Of a stretch of 64,000 nt of DNA, positions 17,409 through 25,887 are shown one piece after another. Source of the DNA: Nocardia panacis. Lineage in GTDB: Bacteria; Actinomycetota; Actinomycetes; Mycobacteriales; Mycobacteriaceae. The stretch is taken from the NCBI RefSeq assembly GCF_003598715.1, contig NZ_QZFU01000055.1, positions 307,933 to 371,932 on the forward strand. Direction: 5' to 3'. The position numbers were made by a program, and so were the translations under genes. Within the stretch, counting starts at the first letter, position 1; each line of letters opens with the position of its first letter. The notes below the pieces were generated by a model that made no database searches, was not told where the DNA came from, and saw nothing but the letters and a program-made list of their open reading frames with translations.

Positions 17409-17879
17409 TCAGCCGAGGACGAACGGCAGGAAACAGTTGACGTAGGCGGTGGGACCCGAACTCGATTCGCTGGCAAGGACTTTGCCGTCGCGCAGAATGC
17501 GGCAGCTCATGGTTTCCCCCGCGGCGCCGCTGGCCGAAACGCCCGCGGGCGTGGCGAGCCCGACGATCAGCACCTCCTTGCGCCACGGCAGGGCGCCGCC
17601 GGATACGACCGCGTTATCGAATTGACCGTGGTAGTAGGCGATATCGGCGGCGGCGGCCGAGCCGGTGACCTCGTAGACCACCGAAACCTCGTGTCGCGCC
17701 TCCTTGGTCGTCCGCACGGCGAAGGCGCCCAGCAGGACCACGCCGCCGCCGACCAGCGCGACCACCACCAGCGCCACCACACCCAGGACCCACGGCCACA
17801 GCGGCCGCGACCGGCGCGGCGGATACTGCGGCGGCGGATAGTAGCCCTGCGGGCCGCTCGGCGGCGGTTGATAGGTCAC
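17409..17879 (-). CDS. MmpS-like membrane-anchored protein
   Basis: The 156-residue protein starts with a Pro/Tyr-rich cytoplasmic stretch (1-25), one membrane helix (28-52) and a beta-rich exported domain (60-156). The pattern resembles mycobacterial MmpS accessory proteins: proline-rich start, single span, then VSVVYEVTG and late cysteines (about 125 and 149). No MmpL partner is in the window. It may be a stand-alone family member. Function is unknown beyond this resemblance. Confidence 0.65.
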   Translation of the reverse strand: MTYQPPPSGPQGYYPPPQYPPRRSRPLWPWVLGVVALVVVALVGGGVVLLGAFAVRTTKEARHEVSVVYEVTGSAAAADIAYYHGQFDNAVVSGGALPWRKEVLIVGLATPAGVSASGAAGETMSCRILRDGKVLASESSSGPTAYVNCFLPFVLG

Positions 17880-18015
17880 GGCGTCCTCCGGACTCCCGAG
17901 CTGTCGCTCGCGAGATTACCGGACACGGGCGTCCGTTCCGACGGAACGGGTTTGCCCATGTGCTTCCCGGGCGGTTCACAGGGAGTCTCGAGGTCGTGGC
18001 TGGAGGATTGCGCGA

Positions 18016-19446
18016 GTGCCTGTACTAAGCGCGCCTCCACCGCCCGCGCCCGAACTTCCCCCGGCCACAGTGAATCCGGGGTATCCCAACGGATTCCACC
18101 ACGGTCTTTCGCTGCTGCACGGCTGGCTGCCGATCACGGTGCAGTTGCTGGCGCTGGTGGCATTGCTCGTGGCCGTCGGTTGGCGCACTCGGCGTTGGCG
18201 TTTGCTGTGGGTTCCGGTATGTGTGCTCGTCGGCGGGGTGGCGGCGCTCGCGGCGTGGTTCTATGTCGATGACCAGGGCTTGGCGTCGGATCCGGCGCCG
18301 CCGCTGCTGTGGGTGTGTGTGGCGGCCACGGGCGGCGCGCTCGCGGTGGCGGTGCTGGGCTGGCGTTCGGCCCGCTGGTGGCGGCGCGGCGTCTCGGCGG
18401 TGGCGGTGCCGCTCGCGCTGCTCGGCACCGGGATCGTGCTCAACCAGTGGGTGGGCTACTACCCGACGGCGCAAGCGGCGTGGAACGCGCTCACCGCCGG
18501 TCCGCTACCGCAGCAGACCGACCTGTCGGCGCTGGCGGGCCTGCGCGGTACGGAGGTGAAAGTCGGCAGGATCGTCCCGGTGCGAATCCCGGACGCGGGC
18601 AGCCACTTTCCGCACCGCACCGAATACGTCTATCTACCGCCGGCCTGGTTCGCCGGGGCGACACCGCCGCGACTGCCCTCCGTGATGATGATCGGCGGCG
18701 AATTCAATACTCCCGCCGACTGGGTGCGCAGCGGGCAGATCATGCCCATCGTCGACAAGTACGCGGCCGCCGCCAACGGGCAGGCGCCGATCCTGGTCTT
18801 CGTCGATTCCAGCGGCAGTTTCAACAATGACACCGAATGCGTCAACGGACCGCGCGGCGACGCCGCCGACCACCTCACCCGCGATGTCCCCGCCTATGTG
18901 ACCTCGCGGTTCGGCGCGTCGAGCGATCCGGCGAACTGGGCCGTCATCGGCTGGTCCATGGGCGGCACCTGCGCGATCGACCTGACGGTGACCCATCCGG
19001 AACTGTTCCACACCTTCGTCGATATCGCGGGCGACCTCGGTCCGGCCTCCGGCGACAAGGAGCAGACCATCCGCCGCCTCTACGGCGGCGATGCCGCGCA
19101 GTGGGATGCCTTCGACCCGCTCACCGTCATCGCGCGCCACGGTCCATACACCGAGATCGCCGGACTCTTCGATGATCTGACCCCGCTGCACCCGCAGCGG
19201 CCCGGCCTCAACACCCGCCCGGTGGACGAGGGGGCGGTCGGGATGGGCGGCCACGACGGCGTCTACGACACCGGCGAGGTCGGCGCGGCCGAGAAACTCT
19301 GCGACGCGGGCCGCGCGGCAGGCATCGACTGCACCATTCACACGACCAAGGGCGGACACACCTGGCAGTTCGCCTCGGCCGCGTTCGCCTCGTCGTTCCC
19401 CTGGGTCGCCGCGCGGGTCGGACTGCCCGCTCCCCCACCCGCGTAG
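18016..19446 (+). CDS. membrane-anchored esterase of the alpha/beta-hydrolase (antigen 85-like) type
   Basis: The 476-residue protein has four predicted N-terminal membrane helices (about 37-55, 63-82, 95-115 and 125-145) followed by an exported hydrolase domain (about 165-470). The nucleophile elbow is GWSMGG near residue 317, and a terminal GGHTW supplies the likely histidine. The arrangement of helices plus an esterase D/antigen 85-like domain recurs in mycolata cell-envelope proteins, so mycolyl- or acyl-transfer at the envelope is possible but inferred. The start is a GTG. It is on the plus strand between the MmpS-like gene and yebC. Confidence 0.82.
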   Translation: MPVLSAPPPPAPELPPATVNPGYPNGFHHGLSLLHGWLPITVQLLALVALLVAVGWRTRRWRLLWVPVCVLVGGVAALAAWFYVDDQGLASDPAPPLLWVCVAATGGALAVAVLGWRSARWWRRGVSAVAVPLALLGTGIVLNQWVGYYPTAQAAWNALTAGPLPQQTDLSALAGLRGTEVKVGRIVPVRIPDAGSHFPHRTEYVYLPPAWFAGATPPRLPSVMMIGGEFNTPADWVRSGQIMPIVDKYAAAANGQAPILVFVDSSGSFNNDTECVNGPRGDAADHLTRDVPAYVTSRFGASSDPANWAVIGWSMGGTCAIDLTVTHPELFHTFVDIAGDLGPASGDKEQTIRRLYGGDAAQWDAFDPLTVIARHGPYTEIAGLFDDLTPLHPQRPGLNTRPVDEGAVGMGGHDGVYDTGEVGAAEKLCDAGRAAGIDCTIHTTKGGHTWQFASAAFASSFPWVAARVGLPAPPPA

Positions 19447-19511
19447 GCCCGAAATGCCTACCCGAGCCGGAAATGCTGTGACCGCCGACACAGCGCACCT
19501 ACCATCGGTGC

Positions 19512-19718
19512 ATGAGCAACCCTGCGCGTGCCGTTCTCGAAGGTGGTCCGACGGATCTGCCGGACCGTGTCGTCACCATCACCCCGCCGGGAACACAGAT
19601 CAAAGTCCCGTACAAGGGCGGCTACGAGCATTTCGAGGCGACGCCCCGACACCTGGATACGGCCGAGGGTGAATTGCGCGTCTACGAGTGGGCCTATCGC
19701 ACCACCGTCGCCGAATAG
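19512..19718 (+). CDS. small DUF5988-like protein
   Basis: The 68-residue soluble protein has the pattern VLEGGPTDLPDRVV, IKVPYKGGYEHF and an ending YEWAYRTTVAE, which I recognise as resembling the short DUF5988 family seen in Nocardia and Streptomyces. Its role is not known. A TACCAT hexamer six bases before the ATG suggests a leaderless transcript, since no ribosome binding site is visible. Confidence 0.65.
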   Translation: MSNPARAVLEGGPTDLPDRVVTITPPGTQIKVPYKGGYEHFEATPRHLDTAEGELRVYEWAYRTTVAE

Positions 19719-19753
19719 GCCTGCCCTACCGAGACACTCTCTACTGAAACGAC

Positions 19754-19786
19754 TCGGTGCGCCGCACATCCCGTACGGCGCACCGA
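19754..19786. terminator. bidirectional terminator hairpin
   Basis: Perfect 11-bp arms TCGGTGCGCCG (19754-19764) and CGGCGCACCGA (19776-19786) lie between the convergent DUF5988-like and yebC genes. Confidence 0.7.
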
Positions 19787-19798
19787 CAAATCAACGAA

Positions 19799-20554
19799 TC
19801 AGTCGTCCTCGAGCTGGGCGAGCACCTCATCCGAGAGATCGACATTGGTGTAGACGTTCTGCACGTCGTCGCTATCCTCGAGCGCGTCCACCAGTTTGAA
19901 CACCTTGCGCGCCACATCGACGTCCACGGCCACCGACATCGACGGCTGGAAGCCGGATTCGGCGGAGTCGTAATCGATCTTCGCGCCCTGCAGGGCGGTG
20001 CGGACCGCGATCAGGTCCGACGGGTCGGTGATGATCTCGAAGGAGTCGCCGAGGTCGTTGACCTCCTCCGCGCCCGCGTCGAGCACCACATCGAGCAGGT
20101 CGTCCTCGGTGAGGCCGTTCTTCTCCAGGGTGATGACGCCCTTGCGGTGGAACAGGTAGGCCACCGAACCCGGATCGGCCATATTGCCGCCATTGCGGGT
20201 CATGGCCACGCGGACCTCGCCCGCGGCGCGATTGCGATTGTCGGTCAGACATTCGATCAGGACCGCGACACCGCTGGGGCCGTAGCCCTCATAGGTGATG
20301 TTCTGCCAGTCCGCGCCGCCCGCTTCCTCGCCACCGCCGCGCTTGCGGGCGCGCTCGATATTGTCATTGGGGACCGAGGACTTCTTCGCCTTTTGAATGG
20401 CATCCCAGAGCGTCGGGTTTCCGCCAGGGTCACCACCACCGGTGCGCGCCGCGACCTCGATGTTCTTGATCAACTTCGCGAACATCTTGCCGCGCTTCGC
20501 GTCGATCGCGGCCTTCTTGTGCTTGGTGGTGGCCCATTTGGAGTGGCCGCTCAT
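19799..20554 (-). CDS. yebC: YebC/PmpR family regulatory/translation-associated protein
   Basis: The 251-residue protein opens with the diagnostic MSGHSKWATTKHKKAAIDAKRGKMFAKLIKNIE and continues through PNDNIERARKRG, TYEGYGPSGVAVL and NGGNMADPGSVAYLF. YebC proteins have been described as DNA-binding regulators and, more recently, as helpers of translation through difficult sequences. In M. tuberculosis yebC (Rv2603c) also lies between pdxT and ruvC. The length is normal. Confidence 0.95.
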   Translation of the reverse strand: MSGHSKWATTKHKKAAIDAKRGKMFAKLIKNIEVAARTGGGDPGGNPTLWDAIQKAKKSSVPNDNIERARKRGGGEEAGGADWQNITYEGYGPSGVAVLIECLTDNRNRAAGEVRVAMTRNGGNMADPGSVAYLFHRKGVITLEKNGLTEDDLLDVVLDAGAEEVNDLGDSFEIITDPSDLIAVRTALQGAKIDYDSAESGFQPSMSVAVDVDVARKVFKLVDALEDSDDVQNVYTNVDLSDEVLAQLEDD

Positions 20555-20667
20555 GCCCTACTTCCTTCGGTCGGTGAAACCTGATTCGCCCCGCCACGGT
20601 GGTGCTCACGGCCGGCCGGACAACCCAGCCAGACTACTCGGCGTGTCATTTCGGGTGAGCGCGCGCA

Positions 20668-20700
20668 CCCGTTTCGGATCGCGCGAGGATCCGAAATGGG
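20668..20700 (-). terminator. hairpin downstream of pdxT
   Basis: Arms CCCGTTTCGGATC (20668-20680) and GATCCGAAATGGG (20688-20700) pair with one G-T position and a 7-nt loop, in the 193-bp gap between pdxT and yebC. Confidence 0.6.
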
Positions 20701-20747
20701 TCGCGGCAACACGGGCCGCGCTGTGCGGGCCGCCGCCGAGATCCGGA

Positions 20748-21392
20748 TCAGCCTGCGCGCACCATATCCACGAACATCTCGTGCACCCGCAGGTCCCCGG
20801 TCACCTCCGGATGGAAGGAGGTCGCCAGCACCCGACCCTGCCGCACCGCGACAATCCCGCCCGCGAACGGTCCATCCGCAATCCTGGCCAGCACCTCGAC
20901 ACCGGGACCGACCCGCTCGACCAGCGGCGCCCTGATGAACACCGCGCGCACCGGAACCTCATCCAATCCGGCGAACACCAGATCCGTCTCGAAGGAATCC
21001 ACCTGCCGGCCGAACGCATTGCGCCGCACCGTCATATCGATGCCGGAAAGATGCTGGGCATCCGATCGGGTATCGAGCACCTCGTCGGCCAATAGGATCA
21101 TCCCCGCACAGGAACCGAAGGCGGGCATCCCCCCGCGCAACCGGGCGCGCAGCGGTTCGAGCAGGTCGAAAACCTCGAGCAGCTTGCTGATCGTCGTCGA
21201 CTCCCCACCGGGCAGCACCAGCGCGTCGACCGAATCCAACTCCTGCGCGCGCCGCACCGTCACCGGCACCGCGCCACAGTGCGCCAACGCCGCGAAATGC
21301 TCGCGCACATCACCCTGCAAACCCAATACGCCAATGCGCGGCGCGCCCGTCCGCGCCGGATGCTCGACCTGTGCGGCTGCCACCGAATCCAT
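20748..21392 (-). CDS. pdxT: pyridoxal 5'-phosphate synthase glutaminase subunit PdxT
   Basis: This 214-residue class I glutaminase supplies ammonia to PdxS for de novo PLP synthesis. It has LPGGESTT (about 63-70), the nucleophile in FGSCAGMI (cysteine near 93) and the His-Glu pair in SFHPEVTGD near the C-terminus. I set the start at the ATG at 21392 because GGAGG lies eight bases upstream; an earlier ATG at 21407 includes that site. PdxS is encoded 4.5 kb away, separated by insertions. Confidence 0.94.
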   Translation of the reverse strand: MDSVAAAQVEHPARTGAPRIGVLGLQGDVREHFAALAHCGAVPVTVRRAQELDSVDALVLPGGESTTISKLLEVFDLLEPLRARLRGGMPAFGSCAGMILLADEVLDTRSDAQHLSGIDMTVRRNAFGRQVDSFETDLVFAGLDEVPVRAVFIRAPLVERVGPGVEVLARIADGPFAGGIVAVRQGRVLATSFHPEVTGDLRVHEMFVDMVRAG

Positions 21393-21542
21393 GCCCGTAT
21401 CCTCCATCGCTCTGCCCACAAAACAATACGGACGCCCCAAAAACCGCCCCCGACGCGGCCGCTGTGTGCCCGCTCACCCGTGCCATCAACATTCCGTCAA
21501 CGACTCTGGCGCATCGGCCCGCCCTCCCGCACACTCGCGCTG

Positions 21543-23348
21543 GTGACGGATGTGTTACCGCGTACAGTGCCCAACCACCACGATCCGGAGAAACTCGCAC
21601 CGGACCGGCACGGCCTGACGGTGCTGACCGGGCTTGCCGGACTTTCGCTGGACGCCATGGCCTCGGTGTCCTACGGCCCGGAGGCGGTGGTGCTCGTCCT
21701 GGCCGCCGCGGGCGGCGCGGGCCTGGGCCTGACCCTGCCGGTCACCCTCGCCATCGCCCTGCTGCTCGCGGTGCTCACCGCCTCCTACCGGCAGGTCATC
21801 GCGGCCTTCCCCAACGGCGGCGGCGCATACGCCGTGGCCCGCCGCCACCTGGGACATCGCGCCAGCCTGGTCGCGGCGGCCTCGCTCATCGTGGACTACG
21901 TCCTGAATGTCGCGGTCTCCATAGCGGCGGGTGTCGCGGCCCTCACCTCGGCCTTCCCCGCCCTGCACGGGTACACGGCGTGGATCTGCCTCGCCGTGCT
22001 GGTGGGCATCACCGCGCTGAATCTGCTCGGCATCCGGGAGAGCGCACGCGCCTTCATGGCCCCGACCGTGATCTTCGTGGCGGGCATCTTCACCGTCATC
22101 ATCGCCGGACTGCTGCGCTCGCAACCGGCCGCCGTGGCCGCGGGCACCGCCACCACGCTGGACTTCCGCACCGTCGGACTGCTGTTGCTGCTCAAGGCGT
22201 TCTCCAGCGGGTGCGCCGCGCTGACCGGTGTGGAGGCCATCGCCAACGCGGTGCCCAGTTTCGCCGCCCCGAAGGTGGCGCGGGCGCAGCGGGCGGAGGT
22301 GGTGCTCGGCGGGTTGCTGGGTGTCATGCTGATCGGTCTGGCCGTGCTCATCCAGAAATTCGAGGTGCGTCCCGTCGACGGCACCACGGTCCTGTCACAG
22401 TTGACCGAGGCGTCGCTCGGCCACGGAATCGGTTACTACGTGGTGCAATTCGCCACCGTCGTCTTGCTCGCGCTGGCCGCCAACACCTCCTACGGCGGTC
22501 TGCCCACCCTCACCAAACTGCTCGCCGACGACAACTGCCTGCCGCACCGCTTCGCCGTCGCCTCCCCGCGCCAGGTCTACCGCTACGGCGTGCTCACCCT
22601 CGGTCTGGCCGCGGCCGCGCTGCTGATCGGCGCGAACGGCGACATGAACGCCCTGGTGCCGCTGTTCGCCATCGGCGTCTTCGTCGGATTCACCCTCGCC
22701 CAGGTCGGCATGGTGCGGCATTGGCTGCTCGCGCGCAGCAAAGGTTGGCAGTGGCGGTTGGCGCTCAACGGTTTCGGCGCGGTGCTCACCTTCGTCGCCG
22801 CCATCGTCACCACCGCCATGAAGTTCACCGAGGGCGCGTGGCTCATCGTGCTGGTGCTGCCGCTGCTGGTGGTCGCGATGGAACGTATCCGCGGCGCCTA
22901 CACCCGCATCGGCGAGGTCCGCGGCACCGCGGAGCTGCCCCGCCCGCCGCGTCCGCGCGAATCGGTGGTCGTGGTGCCGGTCTCGGAGGTCTCCGAACTG
23001 AGTTGCGAAGCGCTCTCGGCCGCCATGTCCATCGGCAAAGACGTTGTCGCGGTGCATGTCTGCCTCGAGGGCGAATCCACCCGCGCGTTCACCAAAGCGT
23101 GGGAGGCATGGCATCCGGATGTCCCCCTCGTCCTGCTCCCCGACCACGACGCCACCGTCGGCGGCCCGGTCGCCCGCTACATCAGCGAGAAATACCCGGA
23201 CCGACGCAAAGTCGTGGTCGTCGCCGAGGTGGACCCGCCACTCGGCTGGAACCGAGTCCTACCGAGCCACCGCAGCGACGAACTCGAACGCGAACTCCGC
23301 AAACTCTCGGACACGGTCGTCTGCCACCTACGCGTACAGGTAGCGTGA
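21543..23348 (+). CDS. APC superfamily permease with C-terminal soluble domain
   Basis: The 601-residue protein has about 12 membrane helices (roughly residues 25-430) with the APC opening GLAGLSLDAMASVSYGPEA and GGGAYAVARRHLG. A cytoplasmic C-terminal domain of about 150 residues follows (445-601), with alternating strands such as ESVVVVPVSEV and KVVVVAEV that resemble a universal-stress-like fold. Transport of amino acids or cations is typical of the superfamily; the substrate is not evident. The GTG at 21543 fits the membrane topology. It is a plus-strand insertion between pdxT and tesB. Confidence 0.85.
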   Translation: MTDVLPRTVPNHHDPEKLAPDRHGLTVLTGLAGLSLDAMASVSYGPEAVVLVLAAAGGAGLGLTLPVTLAIALLLAVLTASYRQVIAAFPNGGGAYAVARRHLGHRASLVAAASLIVDYVLNVAVSIAAGVAALTSAFPALHGYTAWICLAVLVGITALNLLGIRESARAFMAPTVIFVAGIFTVIIAGLLRSQPAAVAAGTATTLDFRTVGLLLLLKAFSSGCAALTGVEAIANAVPSFAAPKVARAQRAEVVLGGLLGVMLIGLAVLIQKFEVRPVDGTTVLSQLTEASLGHGIGYYVVQFATVVLLALAANTSYGGLPTLTKLLADDNCLPHRFAVASPRQVYRYGVLTLGLAAAALLIGANGDMNALVPLFAIGVFVGFTLAQVGMVRHWLLARSKGWQWRLALNGFGAVLTFVAAIVTTAMKFTEGAWLIVLVLPLLVVAMERIRGAYTRIGEVRGTAELPRPPRPRESVVVVPVSEVSELSCEALSAAMSIGKDVVAVHVCLEGESTRAFTKAWEAWHPDVPLVLLPDHDATVGGPVARYISEKYPDRRKVVVVAEVDPPLGWNRVLPSHRSDELERELRKLSDTVVCHLRVQVA

Positions 23349-23515
23349 GGACACGCTGCCCAACAGCGCAACTCCGGACTTCGCAACGCAATAACTGGTT
23401 TCGCGAGAATCCGGGTAACTCGTCGGGAACGCCCAAAATTCGAACACTGCTCAACCGCAGGCCCGGCGACCGACAGTCGAGGCACTCACGACCGGCAAAA
23501 ATCGCGGGGAGGCGG

Positions 23516-24331
23516 CTACTGCCGGGTTCTGATCAGGCCTTCTTGGACTACCGAGGCGACCATGTCGCCGTGGCGGTTGAAGATCTTGCCGCCGGTCAGG
23601 GCGCGGCCGAAGCCGGCGGAGGGGGAGGACTGGTCGTAGAGGAGCCAGTCGTCGGCGCGGAAGGGGCGCAGGAACCACATGGCGTGATCGAGGGAGGCGT
23701 CCTGGGTGGCGATGTCCGGGTGGGTCACCTTCGAGGAGCCGAGCAGGGTCATATCGCTCATGTAGGCGAGGGTGCACACGTGCACCACCGGGTCGTCGGG
23801 GAGCGGGTGGCGGTAGCGGAACCACACCTGCTGCGGGGAGACGACGCCGGCGCGCTGGGTGACGCTGTCGGCGGGGACCATGCGGATATCCCAGTGCTCC
23901 CATTCGCGCATCAACCACAGTCGCTCCGGACTCAGGGACTGGCTGGCGTCGGGCAGGTCCTCCGGCGACTGGATCTCGGGCATCCGATCCTGATGTTCGG
24001 GACCCTCGTCGCCGACGTGGAACGAGGCCGACATGGTGAAGATCGCCGCGCCGTCCTGGACGCCGGTGACCCGGCGGGTGCAGAACGAACGGCCGTCGCG
24101 GATGCGTTCGACCAGGTAGACCGTGCGCTCGGCGGGATTGCCCGGCCGCAGGAAATAGCCGTGCAGCGAATGCACCTGGAACTGCGGCTCGACCGTGCGG
24201 ACCGCCGCGACCAAAGCCTGACCGGCCACCTGACCGCCGAAGGTGCGCGGAAGCTGGGTCTTGCTGGTCGCGCCGCGGAAGATATCCCGCTCGAGCCGCT
24301 CTATCTCCAGCGCCTCTTCGATTGTCGCCAT
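23516..24331 (-). CDS. tesB: acyl-CoA thioesterase II
   Basis: The 271-residue protein has the double hot-dog fold of TesB: N-terminal FGGQVAGQALVAA and SLHGYFLRPG, then RSFCTRRVTGVQDGAAIFTMSASF, and a second half with YMSDMTLLGSS and SLDHAMWFLRPFRADDWLLYDQSSPSAG. It hydrolyses medium- and long-chain acyl-CoA to free acids. The ATG at 24331 is the start that gives the family N-terminus. Its position near pdxT and pdxS matches M. tuberculosis tesB2. Confidence 0.93.
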   Translation of the reverse strand: MATIEEALEIERLERDIFRGATSKTQLPRTFGGQVAGQALVAAVRTVEPQFQVHSLHGYFLRPGNPAERTVYLVERIRDGRSFCTRRVTGVQDGAAIFTMSASFHVGDEGPEHQDRMPEIQSPEDLPDASQSLSPERLWLMREWEHWDIRMVPADSVTQRAGVVSPQQVWFRYRHPLPDDPVVHVCTLAYMSDMTLLGSSKVTHPDIATQDASLDHAMWFLRPFRADDWLLYDQSSPSAGFGRALTGGKIFNRHGDMVASVVQEGLIRTRQ

Positions 24332-24397
24332 GCGCTCGACAGTAACCGGACCGACACCGACCTGAGCGGGCGACCACCCGCCCGCGAGGATGGGTCC

Positions 24398-25006
24398 ATG
24401 CGCTATGTGCCGATCACCCCGGACGCTCTGGTCGACACGGTCGTCGAGGCCGTACGCGGGATCGACGGGTACGTGGTCGTCGGTGTGGACGGCGCCGACG
24501 CCGCCGAACCCGTCCGGGTCGCGGAGCGGATCGCGGCGGCGCTGCGCGAACCGGGTCGCCCGGCGCATACGGTGGCAGTGCGCGATTTCGTGCGACCGGC
24601 CTCGCTGCGCCTGGAATTCGGGCGCACCGATGAACTGTCCTATCGCACCGCGTGGTTCGACTATGCCGCAGTGCGGCGCGAGGTGGTGTCGGCGCTGCGC
24701 GAGCACGGCCGGTGGCTGCCCGCCCTGTGGGATGAGCGCACGGATCGTTCCGCGCGCGCCGCCACCCGCACCGCGCTGCCGGGCACCGTGCTGCTCGTCG
24801 CCGGACCCATGCTGCTGGGGCGCGGGCTCGCCTTCGATCACACCCTCGCACTGGCCATGTCGGAATCCGCGTTGCGCCGCAAGACGCCGGAATCGGATCG
24901 GTGGACCATCCCCGCACTGCTGCGCCATGATGCGGAAACCACGGATACGCCAACCACATTCGTCCGCTGGGAGCATCCCGATCGGCCTGCTCTGCGGGTG
25001 CCGTAG
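24398..25006 (+). CDS. uridine-kinase-like protein with degenerate P-loop
   Basis: The 202-residue protein has the layout of actinobacterial uridine kinase-like P-loop proteins: a GVDGADAAEP loop near residues 30-39, FVRPASLRLEFG, then VLLVAGPMLLGRGLAFDHTLAL, which resembles the lid and Walker B region. The Walker A lysine and glycine are missing (GxDGxxGxGK expected), so kinase activity is doubtful. It starts 66 bp from the tesB start, divergently, and a large hairpin follows it. Function unknown. Confidence 0.65.
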   Translation: MRYVPITPDALVDTVVEAVRGIDGYVVVGVDGADAAEPVRVAERIAAALREPGRPAHTVAVRDFVRPASLRLEFGRTDELSYRTAWFDYAAVRREVVSALREHGRWLPALWDERTDRSARAATRTALPGTVLLVAGPMLLGRGLAFDHTLALAMSESALRRKTPESDRWTIPALLRHDAETTDTPTTFVRWEHPDRPALRVP

Positions 25007-25019
25007 GCGGGGCCTGAGC

Positions 25020-25072
25020 GGCGGTTCGTGCGCCATTGTCCATCCACGTATCCGAGCGACGCACGAACCGCC
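25020..25072. terminator. long-arm hairpin between convergent genes
   Basis: Perfect 13-bp arms GGCGGTTCGTGCG (25020-25032) and CGCACGAACCGCC (25060-25072) enclose 27 nt, between the kinase-like gene and the LysR gene. Confidence 0.55.
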
Positions 25073-25184
25073 CGTTCGATCCTCACATCTTCGGGTGCTC
25101 CGGCGCCAGAAACGGCCGGGTCGGTTCGTAAAAATTTCGTTACTGCCGCAAGAGATTTCGCACGGGCGGAGCAGGGAGCGGGAA

Positions 25185-25790
25185 TCAGGCCTCGCGGGTC
25201 AGCGGTCCGCCGCGCACCGCGGCCACCAGCGATTCCACCGCGGGATGGCGCGACGCGGTCCGCCACACGGCCGTGTACCCGGCCTGCGGATCGTCGAATT
25301 CCGCACGGGCGAGCGGTATTCGACTGAATCGCGCGGGCGCTTCGACCGGATCGCGCACCAGTGCCAGATCGACCTCGTCGGCATCGAGCAGCCGCAGTTG
25401 GTCGGCGGTGGTTCCGGCGAACAGCACCATCCTGGCGCCGGGGAGCCGGGCGGCGAGCAGTTCCCCGATGCGCGCCAGCAGCCACGGCGGCACCCCGTTG
25501 GGGAATCCGAAGCGCAGCACCGGCGCGGGCGATCCGGCCTCCCGGCGGGTCTCGCGGATGGCCGATTCGGTGGCGCGCAGGATCTCGCGCCCGGTGCGCA
25601 GCAACACCGCACCTGCCGCCGTCAACCGCACCCGAGGCTCCCGGATCAGCAGCGGGCCGCCCATCTCCCGCTCCAGCCCCTTGATCTGCTGGCTCAGTGT
25701 GGGCGTCGAGATGAACAATTTCTCGGCGGCGCGGCGGAAGTGCAGTTCCTCGGCCAGGACGACGAAATAGCGCAGCTGCCGCAATTCCAC
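25185..25790 (-). CDS. LysR family regulator with shortened effector domain
   Basis: The 201-residue protein has a complete LysR winged helix-turn-helix (1-60: MELRQLRYFVVLAEELHFRRAAEKLFIS and onward) and the start of the effector domain (ALVRDPVEAPARFSRIPLA). It then jumps to GYTAVWRTASRHPAVESLVAAV, which normally sits near residue 270-290. Family members have about 290-300 residues, so roughly 90 residues of the second effector subdomain are missing. The reading frame is intact. It may still bind DNA without ligand control, or be a decaying gene. Confidence 0.75.
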   Translation of the reverse strand: MELRQLRYFVVLAEELHFRRAAEKLFISTPTLSQQIKGLEREMGGPLLIREPRVRLTAAGAVLLRTGREILRATESAIRETRREAGSPAPVLRFGFPNGVPPWLLARIGELLAARLPGARMVLFAGTTADQLRLLDADEVDLALVRDPVEAPARFSRIPLARAEFDDPQAGYTAVWRTASRHPAVESLVAAVRGGPLTREA

Positions 25791-25814
25791 CGTACCGACG
25801 TTACCGGGTGCGCG

Positions 25815-25847
25815 AAGGGCGGGAGGTCCGCAGGACCTCCCGCCCTT
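25815..25847 (-). terminator. strong terminator of pdxS
   Basis: Perfect 15-bp arms AAGGGCGGGAGGTCC (25815-25829) and GGACCTCCCGCCCTT (25833-25847) with a 3-nt loop lie 40 bp downstream of the pdxS stop and just upstream of the LysR start. Confidence 0.8.
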
Positions 25848-25887
25848 AAGCCGCCGTTCGGCGAAAGTTCATATCAATGCGGTGTTT

